Assembly: GCA_013180625.2 (NCBI GenBank)
Contig: SNVD02000468.1
Coordinates: 186,001 to 250,000, forward strand
Source of the DNA: Boswellia sacra
Lineage: Eukaryota > Streptophyta > Magnoliopsida > Sapindales > Burseraceae
Length of the DNA: 64,000 nt
Direction of reading: 5' to 3'
Both the position numbers and the translations under genes were made by a program. Positions 24,126 through 34,129 of this stretch are shown piece by piece. Under the pieces are notes generated by a model that was given only the letters and a program-made list of their open reading frames with translations, ran no database searches and had not been told where the DNA came from. How positions within the stretch are numbered: the stretch's first letter is position 1; each line of letters starts with the position of its first letter.

Positions 24126-26149
24126 ATGAAGATAATGGTAGCCATAAAACGAGTTGTGGACTATGCCGTCAAGATCAGAGTGAAACCCGACAAGGTAATC
24201 CCGGTCCTCAATCATTTAAACTAACAAATAAAAATAGCAATCTTTAATTTTTCTTGTTTTGATTTTGAAATAAATAAATCCTTGATTTTTGTTTTGCTTA
24301 ATTTGGCTTCCGTTCAGACAGGGGTGGAGACCAACAACGTGAAGATGTCTATGAACCCATTTTGCGAGATAGCACTAGAAGAGGCCCTGAGGATCAAGGA
24401 ATCAGGGTTAGCATCCGAGGTTCTCGCCGTTAGTATGGGCCCCAAACAGTGCGTGGATACTCTGCGGACGGGTTTGGCTATGGGAGCTGATAGAGGGATT
24501 CATGTGGAAGCCACGTCTGTGTTGTATCCGTTGACGGTGGCCAAGATTTTGAGGAGCCTTGTGGAGGTTGAGAAGCCTGGGTTGCTCCTTCTGGGAAAAC
24601 AGGTGTTGTTTTCGAATATTTTTGCTCGGAATTCTGTTGGCTTTTTTATGGGAGAGGCTTTTCGTGTCTTATTATACAGATTCTTGTGTAGGCAATTGAT
24701 GATGACTGCAATCAAACAGGGCAAATGGTGGCAGGGCTGCTCGGTTGGCCACAGGCGACCTTTGCTTCTAAGGTTGGTCTGAATCTCAACATTCTATATT
24801 TTGTTTAATAAAGATTTCGATATATTCAATTTGGTAAAGCTCAATATATGATAGCTGTCTTGATTCGTATCTTTGGAACTAAACAAGCCCTAACCTTCAA
24901 GGTTTGGCATAGCTCATGTTCATATGTTTCCCAAAAAGGCTTAAATTCATAAATTCACTTGAAGATGAAGCCATATCGGTTGTATGGTTGGCTGGAAACG
25001 TTCAAAAGTGAGATTAGTGCCTCTAGCATCTAGTCAAGGTGTGAATTTAAGCCTTTTTGAAAAAACACATATGAGCATGAGTAGTGAGAAGAGTGACTTT
25101 GTCATCTAGGCGAGGTATAAAGGTTAGGGCTTGTTTATTTCCAACAATTGGTTTCATAATTTTGGGCATTGTGAATCGAATTAAGTAACTTCAGATCATT
25201 GACATATTGGTGAGGAATGTGGAAACTGATAGAGTATGCAATATTTTGTAAATGAGAAACAAATTCTGGGATGATTGGCAATGGAATTGGAAACAATCTT
25301 AATATGTGTTGTGAACTCGAGTTAGTAATTTCAATATGTAACTTCTTGTGACTTGTGGATCAAGATTTTTGGGCATTGGTTCAATGTGATGAATCTTAAA
25401 GTACCTCTAATTTTTCTTTTTTTTGACTACTCATGTATTAAGTCCCATGTCTAGAGCGTTATACAACATTCTTGGAGCCAAATTATGCATCACATTCCTG
25501 AATGCATGTTTGCCTTACTCCTTGAATACAATCATGATTGTATTCACGTGCATCACTACAGTTGTTTTAAATGATATTTGTGACCTGCTAACAGAGAAAA
25601 AGAATAAGATTGCTTGCGAGTGTTGTCTTTCTCTCTCTGAATTTGTGTTTCTTCACAAGTTTTGAGTTGTATTAGTTTGTTTTGACATTCATTAGGATGA
25701 TTTTAATGTGCTTATGCTCCTGCCATTGCTGTTGTTTTCTTTTTTTCTTAATTATTCAATCCATTTGGGTAATTTCTCCTATGATTTACTTCTGGCATTT
25801 AGTAGGTTGCATTGGACAAAGAGAAACAAGTAGCAACAGTTGAAAGAGAAGTAGATGGTGGTCTTGAGACGTTGTCATTAGACTTGCCTGCAGTAATCAC
25901 GTAAGTAATGTGACCTCCAACTTTTAGTGTTCAAACATTTTAAGACTCCTTGGATGTCCTGTTATGTTATTTATCTATTGTTGTTCGCAGAATTATGTTT
26001 TCAACAAATGTTTTTAGTTATTTTTAGACCTGATATACCATTGGATGACTGAAATTATAAAATAGTCTAGAAGTACCAGTACTGAGGTTTTTCGTACCTC
26101 ATTTACATAAATGTAGATTTTCTTTTAATAGAATAATACAGAGAAGATT

Positions 26150-26180
<31 letters not shown>

Positions 26181-26638
26181 GGTTTGGGGGGAATATGCTC
26201 AACACAGTTTGTCACAGTATTAAGCAATTATTGAAAATTGGGACCTTTGCCAGTCCTTCATCTTGATGTTGTGGAGTTTGGCATTAAAATTTAGATGGGA
26301 AGTGCAAAATCGTGTCAGGGATCCCACTGAATTATACACAAAGGACTACGAATTTGAAATATGCTTATATTTAAATTCTAGTTAAAAAATATTGATTTTT
26401 ATTTTTTATTTTCAATACAATGTAGAGGTTGACTATGAAGTGTTTATTAAGTTTTGAATGAGGCTAGTATTAGAAGTGTCAGCCACAGCATATAATGTCA
26501 ATCTGCATAAGCCATTGTGAAGCCATTGTATTTTAGTTCAAAAAGGAACTTGTGGTTCCTGCTTTGAGTGCTTGAAAACAGCATATGTTCTTGTGCACTA
26601 CCTGCCACAGCATACAATGTCAATCTGCATAAGCCATT

Positions 26639-26672
<34 letters not shown>

Positions 26673-27131
26673 GGTTTTGAAAATCACCTTTCAAGAATTT
26701 GCCAAACCTTTCTGTCTTGACTCTGAAGTTTGCCAACGCATATGAGGATTCTGGATGTTTTCTATTTGTATAGATGACAGAGAATTAGGATTCTATGCTG
26801 GAATTTTATAACCCTTTAACCAAAATGATCTGTCTGCATGTGGTTGTTTCAGTATTATCCCTTTCGACATTAAAGAAGTTTATTTTGTTTATTCTACTCA
26901 TGCAGCACCGATTTGAGATTAAACCAACCAAGATATGCAACACTTCCCAACATAATGAAGGCAAAATCGAAGGTCATAAAGAAATATACACTCCAGGAGC
27001 TGAATGTGGATATCAAATCTGATTTGGAGGTTATCCAAGTGACTGAACCACCAAAAAGAAAAGCAGGGGTAATTGTTTCTTCTGTCGATGAGCTGATCGA
27101 CAAGCTGAAAAATGAAGCTCATGTCATTTGA
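24126..27131 (+). CDS. ETFB: Electron transfer flavoprotein subunit beta, mitochondrial
   Basis: Five exons join in phase: 24126-24194, 24318-24602, 24692-24772, 25806-25900 and 26906-27131, giving 251 residues, the usual plant length. All introns are GT-AG. The protein starts [19 protein letters not shown] and contains [14 protein letters not shown], the nucleotide-binding-type stretch [21 protein letters not shown] and the ETF-beta signature region around [12 protein letters not shown]. It ends [10 protein letters not shown]. In plant mitochondria ETF alpha/beta takes electrons from isovaleryl-CoA and D-2-hydroxyglutarate dehydrogenases and passes them to ETF-ubiquinone oxidoreductase, supporting branched-chain amino acid and lysine breakdown in the dark or under starvation. 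The ATG is chosen because it matches the conserved N-terminus. Introns 3 and 4 hold a foldback repeat, a T/G homopolymer and an AT microsatellite. Confidence 0.96.
24873..25144. repeat. Foldback/MITE-like inverted repeat in ETFB intron 3
   Basis: The arms begin TTGGAACTAAACAAGCCC at 24873 and, in reverse complement, TTGGAAATAAACAAGCCC from 25144. Further paired blocks are ccctaacctt, tcatatgt and aaaaaggcttaaattca. Arm length is about 75-100 bases with an unpaired centre. No clear target duplication was found. Confidence 0.65.
26148..26182. repeat. T12-G23 homopolymer junction in ETFB intron 4
   Basis: Twelve Ts run directly into 23 consecutive Gs (26160-26182), followed by tttggggggg. Such a long poly-G run is rare in plant DNA and could be a consensus or assembly error. 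Confidence 0.95.
26484..26645. repeat. Direct duplication in ETFB intron 4
   Basis: The phrase gtcaatctgcataagccatt, preceded by ccacagcata, occurs at about 26482-26520 and again at about 26604-26642. The two copies are about 121 bases apart. Confidence 0.85.
26641..26671. repeat. (AT)n microsatellite
   Basis: About fourteen AT units directly after the second copy of the intronic duplication. Confidence 0.9.
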
Positions 27132-27225
27132 ATATTTAATTTTTATTGTTTTCCCCCTCAAATTGCTTTAAATTGGAGCTAAAATACAAAGAAAAGCAAT
27201 ATACAAGGAAACTACTTTCCAGTTC

Positions 27226-27231
27226 AATAAA
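27226..27231 (+). terminator. Candidate polyadenylation signal of ETFB
   Basis: AATAAA lies 95 bases after the ETFB stop codon. Position and sequence fit a near-upstream element, but the cleavage site is not visible. Confidence 0.4.
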
Positions 27232-28834
27232 AAATTATAGTCCTCCAATGCAAATTTAACCCTGTCAATTGTTGTTCCATTGATAGACTCCAGAATAGTT
27301 TTAGATGGAATGTCAATGTGACCAAGTGTAGTGCGTTATTTGAGTAGAGTTGCAGTTGATTGTGGATGTTATTTTGTTGTGTCCTAATAAAAACCTAGTC
27401 ATTGTTGGAATCAGCCTCGTAGAAAAATGCATTGCAAATGGGGAAAAGTGGCTGTGTTATCGCAAAATTTATAAAGTTGTGAATTTAGGGTATGCACTCG
27501 TTGCCTGGCGCAAACTCCACCACTAAATCACGAATGCAAGATCCTCTGAGGGCCCAAAAGCTAACCAGTTTTGTGCCCTTAGATGTTGATAAAGTAAATT
27601 CAGTTCAATATGGTTAGGTAGGCTAGTTCGCCTACCGTCACCTTTGGTTGATCTTCCTCGGCAATTGAGGTCCTCTTATTGGCTTCCGGCCAAAATTGAC
27701 TGTCCCTACCCATTCCTAATTTCAATTTGATTGTGATAGAGATTTGCTTTTTACAGGCACTTATGAGGCTTTCATTTGAGGCTCAATGAAGTTTAAAAAA
27801 ATGATTTAACTTAAGAGTTTTGTATACAATATCATAAAAACAATTAAATAGTTCCTTTGTAAAAAACAAAAAAGTTGTAAAAAGGGTACTTTTTAATTTT
27901 TATTTTTAGAAACAAGTGATTTACCAGATTTGCTTCTACATAATTTTGGACACTTCTGTCTGGAGTTAAGTGAATTTGAGTGGGCAACTTCTGATTGGGC
28001 AATGTCTATATCCAGCAATGGTATAACAGGGTATAATTTTATAAGCTTTCCAAATATTCAGATTTCCCTAAAATGTAAAAAAGGGGCATGGATAGAGTTG
28101 AGAAAAAAAAAACTAACGACTTTAAGTTTTAACTAAGAGTAAATAAAAATTTGAGTGGTTCTATTCAACATTAACTTTCTAACTCTTGTATTCTGTTTCT
28201 AAGTTTATCCTATTAAAAATTATAGTATTCATATTATTTTCTCAATAAACCCATATAATGCTCCAATTATCCCTATTCAGTTGCAATCTAACTTTATTTT
28301 GATTAGTTTCACCAGTGATGTTTGGTTAAAGCAATTAATTCATCATAAAAGTTATTCTTTGCACATCGTTTCAAAAGGCTTAGGTGACTTTTCCTTTTTT
28401 TTTATTTTCTTCTTTATTTCCATGGAAACTAATCGAGGAAAACAAATAATTTTCTACGGGCAAGCAATTAGCAGGGTTCTTCTTTCTATTATATTGGGGC
28501 ATTATGTTTTGCTATTTCTTGCTTTTGCAGTCTGCATAATGGCAATGAATCTGGAGATAAAAAAAAAAAGCAGTACTACAAACTCTAATTAAATCCTATT
28601 TATTCATCTTTATATTCCTGTTATGGTATGCTTTTTTATGGATAACTTTAAAAATAATATATAATTGTTAATTCATGGAAAAATTATATTTAAAAAAATG
28701 ACATTCAAGATTTTTAAAGTGTACAAGAAAATTAAAATTAATTTTTTAAAAGAATTTAGGGTCTATAGCATATTTTCCGCACTTTATTTGAGAATATAAC
28801 TTTTATCTAAAATAAAAGATAAAAAGAGGGGCTT
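27232..28834. other. Intergenic region between ETFB and Gypsy element
   Basis: No supported gene. The open frames at 27930-28136 and 28281-28592 are AT- and T-rich without motifs. Confidence 0.55.
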
Positions 28835-28839
28835 AATGA

Positions 28840-29065
28840 TGATAAAGAAACCCAGAAAAGAAAAGCTTAAGAACAAGAGAGCCTTTTGAACAGAGCAAGT
28901 CTCAATTATGATCGTTTCAAAATTATTAGTTATGCCCTCTCTTATCTCCTTTATACAAGACAAAATAAGAAAACATAAAAAAATAAGCACATAAAGGCCA
29001 AGTAAATTTAGCCCACAAACAGCAAAGTTTCAATCAAAGAAAAAGGGCTTAGGCCCCATGTGTCA
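28840..29065 (-). repeat. 3' LTR of Gypsy element 1
   Basis: Matches 33580-33803 with scattered substitutions. Confidence 0.9.
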
Positions 29066-29079
29066 ATTCTCCTCCACCA

Positions 29080-32000
29080 TGTAAGAGCTTGACTCTGGCA
29101 GCTCCAAAATCTCATTAGCAGCATCTGGTGGAAAGTACTCAGAAAGATCAGCAATATTGAAAGTGGATGAAATATTCCAATAAGTAGGAAGATTAATAAG
29201 GCATTGTCTCCCAGTTTCTTCTTTATAGTAAATGGACTGTAACGACGAGGTTGCAACTTGTTATACTTCCCAACTAGAAAACGAGACTTGCGCAAATGGA
29301 CCATTACGAGATCCCCTTCTGAAAATACCTTTGTGCGATGGTGTTTATCAGTAGCGACCTTGTACTTGTTGTTAGTAGCTTCCAAGTTCCTTTTGACTTC
29401 ATTGTGAACTTCTACTATACCTTCAACAAAATGATCAGCAGCATGACTATGGGACTTGGGTAAGACCGCCAAATCAAGAGGATGAAATGGGACCTTAGTT
29501 TAGACAACAGTGAAAGGAGACATGCCAGTGGAGTTATGGGTAGCACTATTATAAACAAATTCAGCTTGTGGTAAGGCACTATCCCATTGTTTTGGTTTGT
29601 CGCGGACTAGGTATCTTATCATATTTCCCAAGCTTCGATTCAGAACCTCAATTTGCCCATCCGTTTGAGGATGGTGAGCACTGCTAAGCTGAATAATTGT
29701 GCCAAAACGCTTCTACAAGGTGCGCCAAAAGAAATGAACTTCACATCACGATCGGAAGTGATGGACTTTGGAACACCATGTAGTTTAACCACTTCACAAA
29801 AACATAGATGGGCAACATGAGTTGCATCGGCTATCTTCCAACATGGGATGAAATGAGCCATCTTGGAGAAACGATCAATGACCACAAAGATACTATTAGC
29901 ATGACAAGAAGTGCGTGGCAAACTGAGCGCAAAATCCATGGAGAGGTCTTCCCAAATGTTGTCAGGTATGGGAAGTGGGGAGTAAAGTCCAGTGTTTTGT
30001 GAGTTGCCTTTAGCAGTTTGGCAAATGGGACAACGTTGAACAAGACGAGCAGCTTACCTTTTAAGTTGAGGCCAAAAATAACGGGATTCCAATGTTGAAA
30101 TTGTTTTATCCCGGCCATGGTGAGCAGCAAGTCCGCCACTATGCAATTCACGAATGAGGTGATCACGCAGCGATATCTTAGGGATACAAAGTTGATTTTC
30201 TTTAAATAAATAGCCTCCTGTAATATGAAAATCAGAAACAGCTGAGTGAGTCACACACTTTTCCCAAATCTCCTTAAAATCCTCATAACTAGGATATAAG
30301 TCTTTAAGGAATTCAAAGCCAAGAATCTTAGTTTGAAGGATAGTTAAGAGGGAGCTACGCTGACTAAGAGCATCAGCAACAACATTTTGATGGCCAGAGC
30401 GATGTTGAAAAACAAAAGTAAATTTTTGTAAGAAGATGATCCAGCAGGCATGCATTATGTTAAGTGTCTTTTGGGAGTTGAGGTAGCGCAAAGCTTGGTG
30501 ATCACTGTGGAGAATAAATTCTTGGGGCAGCAGATGATGTTCCTAATGTTTAAGGGCACGAACAACAGCATACAATTCCTATTCATAAGTGGACCAACGC
30601 TGCCTACTCTCATTAAGCTTCTCGCTAAAAAACTCAATTGGTCATCCTTCTTGAGACAATACTGCCCCAATGCCAAGCATAGAAGCATCGGTTTCCACTT
30701 CGAAATGCTTATCAAAGTTGGGTAGCTAGAATTGGAGCATTACTTAATTTTTCTTTGATTATCTTGAAGCTAGTTTCTTGTTCAAGACCCCATTGAAATC
30801 GTCCTTGCTAAGGCAGTCAGTAATAGGCGCCATAATAGTGCTAAAATCACGTACAAATCGGCGATAAAAATTTGCAAGTCCGTGGAAACTACGAACCTCA
30901 TGAACTGAAGTTGGGGATGGCCAATCACGGATTGCTGCCACTTTATTTTCATCCACTTGAATGCCGTGTTCACCAACAATAAAACCTAGAAAAAGAAGCT
31001 TATTAACAAGAAAGTCGCACTTCTTCAGGTTGAGATAAAGTTTATTGTCTTCCAAAATTCCAAAGATAGCTCGTAAATGCTTTAGATGCTCAGCTTCCGT
31101 TTTGTAAAAACAAGTATATCATAAAAATAGACAACCACAGCTTGGCCGATGAGAGGTTTATGGATTTGATTCACCAGCCTCATAAAGGTACTTGGTGCAT
31201 TGGTTAGCCCAAAAGGCATGACCGTCCATTCATACAAACCCTCACGCGTCTTAAAAGCCGTTTTCCATTCATCCCTTGGTCAAATTCATATCTAATAATA
31301 ACCACTCTTAAGGTCCAGTTTGGAGAAATATTTTGAGCCATCAAGTCTATCAAGCATGTCTTCTAGTCGAGGAATTGGAAACCAATAAGTGATAGTAATC
31401 TTGTTTATTGCACGACTATCGACACACATGCGCCAACTTCCATCTTTTTTAGGAGTCAATAAAGTTGGGACAGCACACTGACTCATACTAGGTCATAGGA
31501 GGCTTTTGTTTAAGAGTTCATCGACTTGACTTTGTAAAATTGAGGGTTCATTGGGCCCCATACGATAATGGGGAAGGTTTGGTAAGCTAGCTCCTGGCAT
31601 GAGGTCGATGTGATGTTGGATATCACACATTGGAGGGAGAGTGTTTGGTAAATCAATTGGAGCCAAATTTGGAAATTTTGATAGCAGTTTTCTTACGGAA
31701 TATGGTAAAGGTTGCTCAGCTGCTACAGATTCCTTCATGGTGAGCATAAAAATAGTTTCAGACTCTTTAATGTGTTGGTGGAATTTTGGACAACTCACAG
31801 TAAAAAGCGAGTTTTGAGGGCCATCAAGTGGGTTGGAAGAAAACTCAGTCGGAAGTAAAACCACAGTCTTGGAATACCATTGAAATTCATAGGTATTATG
31901 TTTCCCCCTATGTATTGCATCGATATCAAACTGCCAAGGCTGACCAAGTAAAAGGTGACAAGCATCCATGTCAAGGATATCACAAAGAACCTCATCCTTG

Positions 32001-33534
32001 TAATGGGCACCAATAGAGAGGCGGACTCGGCAACACTCAGTCACCATAGTCTCTAAACCACGTTTGATCCATCCGATTCGAATGTTTTTCTACTGGTAAT
32101 TCCAAAGCTTGCACCATAGCTTTTGAAATAATGTTTTCACTGCTTCCACTGTCAATAATGACGGCATAAACCTTTTGATTTACGGTGCACTGAGTCTTAA
32201 GAATCTTATGACATTGGCTCAAATTAGGCTGTTTGGATGAGAGCAAGAGTTTTTCCACTATAGAGACAAGAGGTTCTCCTTCATCGCTAGTAACAAATTC
32301 AATAGCATCATTTTGGACTTCTGTAGTTTGGTCTGCAGGAATTTCCCTAGGAGACTCTTCTACCAAAGTAACAAAACGTCATTATGGATACTCGTTTCAA
32401 CGGTGCCCCTGTTGATTGCACTTGTAGCATTTGATAGGCATAGGTTTTGCATAAGGATTGGAATTGAAGGGAGCTCTTGTGTTTGATGGGAGCTGTTGAG
32501 TAGAGTCATTCCGAATTGGAACTTGTGAATGTAATTGAGAGGTTTGGGAACTTGGAATTGGAGAAGGGAATTTGGTGGTTTGCATTTCAGGTGGGAAACG
32601 TTTGAGTAGTTGAGTCTTGGTTAAGCTTCGGTTTAGTTGGCCCTCAATCTTCTTAGCAACATTAATAGCATCATCAAGAGTAACAATAGGCCAAGGTTCC
32701 ATTCTATCTTGTATAATCCCTTTGAGCCCACTAGAATGACAAGCAATCTGCTGCTCTTTGGATTCATGAAGGTTATTACAAGTGCTGAGTCGATTGAATT
32801 CACTAGTATAATCAGAAACTGTTCTATTATGTTGCCTGCAAGCTTGGAATTGTCTGTAAAGAACTCGAAGATAATCTCGAGGAAGAAACTGTCTGTAAAG
32901 GCCAAGTACGGATCTGTCGACAACCTTCACGTCGTCTGTTAGCTACTAGATTATCCCACCAAGTTGAGGCCTCTCCTCTTAATTTAAACTCAACCAACAA
33001 GACTTGTTTATCCTCAGGGACCTCCATGTAAGCAAAGAAGCTTTCAACAGTTTTCAACCAGTCTGAAAATTCTTCAATGGATAAATTACTAGTAAAAATA
33101 GGAATGTCCATCCTCATCTTATATTCAGGTCGTGATTGACGAGAACGAGTTGTATGTGGGTTATACTTGTTACCATCAATAATCCAATCCTCTACTTCAT
33201 CAGCGAGGTCTAGTTGAGCATCATGAGAAGCGCCACCTCCATTATCAACTTCATCTTTGGAATCAGATACAGAATGGTGTGAAGGAGAATTGCGGACGAG
33301 TGGATGAGTTTATCGAGGGGTTACCACAGCTCGGTTCCGAGGAAGATCACCGCCCTTGTGCTGGGATGAGGGTTTGTTGGTGTTGACACCGACACGAACT
33401 TCATTCAGAAGCTCCCGAATCTCTCGAGTGAAAGAATCAAATCGACGTTCAAGTCCGGTGAAAGCTGCCCAAAGGGCCAGCACCCCGCACTCATCGGCAC
33501 TATGATGGGGGTTGTCGTTACCACCAGTAGCCAT
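29080..33534 (-). pseudogene. Gypsy gag-pol, interrupted
   Basis: Reading on the minus strand, gag starts at 33534 (MATGGNDN) and includes IEEFSDWLKTVESFF (about 33070) and the knuckle CYKCNQQGHR (about 32410). A protease with DSGSSENIIS follows (about 32140). Reverse transcriptase has [15 protein letters not shown] (about 31440) and [14 protein letters not shown] (about 30870). Integrase has a zinc-binding [17 protein letters not shown] segment (about 30100), then [14 protein letters not shown] (about 29880). It ends in the family's C-terminal tail near 29080. Frames are broken between domains. The catalytic motif that is normally Y-x-D-D reads YFYD (31118-31129), so the first catalytic Asp is lost. 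I infer the copy is inactive on its own. Confidence 0.88.
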
Positions 33535-33579
33535 CAAGCTTGGGTAGCTCCAAAGCTCTGATACCACTGATACCATTTT

Positions 33580-33803
33580 TGATAAAGAAACCCAGGAAAG
33601 AAAAGCTTAAGAACAAGAGAGCTATTTGATCAGAGCAAGTCTCAATTACGATCATTCCAAAATTATCAATTATGCCCTCTCTTATCTCCTTTGTACTAGA
33701 CAAAATAAGAAAACATAAAAAAAAAAGCACATAAAGGCCAGGTAAATTTAGCCCACAAACAGCAAAGTTTCAATCAAATAAAAAGGGCCTGGCCCCTGCG
33801 TCA
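33580..33803 (-). repeat. 5' LTR of Gypsy element 1
   Basis: Partner of 28840-29065. The inner flank carries TGGTATCA twice (within 33555-33577), the second copy being part of the primer binding site. Confidence 0.9.
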
Positions 33804-33808
33804 AATGA

Positions 33809-34110
33809 ATTTTAAGGTTGGGACTACATAGTAGTACTTTGAAAATTTCTACATAATTACATGGCATGTTATGAATAGTAAGTTGTATTCCAACATTAGG
33901 GTAAGTTCAGAAGGGCAAACGAAGGGCGGGCTGATGGTCAGGTGATCTGGCCCAAAAAGGAAACCCCTAGTCGGCTCCTGCACTTGCGCGTACAGCTTAT
34001 AACGACGCGGCGCCGCGCCACGTGTTGTGTTGGTTGCTTGGTGTCCTCCATTCGTTTTCACTTTCTACCCTTTTTGCAATTCTCCAACTCATCAAATCTC
34101 TTGAAATGAA
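33809..34110 (+). promoter_or_regulatory. Upstream region of the bHLH gene
   Basis: Only about 300 bases separate the Gypsy element from the bHLH start. The stretch is GC-richer near 33990-34030 and contains a CACGTG G-box at about 34019-34024 beside gcggcgccgcgcc. No TATA box is obvious. Confidence 0.4.
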
Positions 34111-34129
34111 ATGGATATGGATTCATTAA
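34106..34129 (+). other. Short upstream ORF overlapping the bHLH start
   Basis: An ATG at 34106 opens a seven-codon frame ending at TAA 34127-34129, overlapping the main start at 34111 in a different frame. Both ATGs have G at -3, but only the main one has G at +4. It could lower initiation on the main frame. Confidence 0.4.

Larger units (their letters stand above)
28840..33803 (-). mobile_element. Ty3/Gypsy LTR retrotransposon, minus strand
   Basis: LTRs of 226 and 224 bases (28840-29065 and 33580-33803) begin TGATAAAG and end ..TCA as read on the plus strand. A perfect five-base target duplication AATGA flanks them (28835-28839 and 33804-33808). In the element's orientation the 5' LTR is on the right, followed by the initiator-Met primer site TGGTATCAGAGC (complement of 33555-33566). 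The purine-rich ggtggaggagaat precedes the 3' LTR on the left. Domain order is gag, protease, reverse transcriptase, RNase H, integrase. Total length is 4964 bases. Confidence 0.93.

Noticed and set aside
27400..27720. GC-richer patch after ETFB considered as a tRNA or small RNA gene
   Set aside because: No cloverleaf arms, no A or B box pairing that holds, and no terminator run.
28281..28592. 103-residue hydrophobic frame that could pass for a membrane protein
   Set aside because: The hydrophobicity follows from T-rich sequence; no family resemblance.
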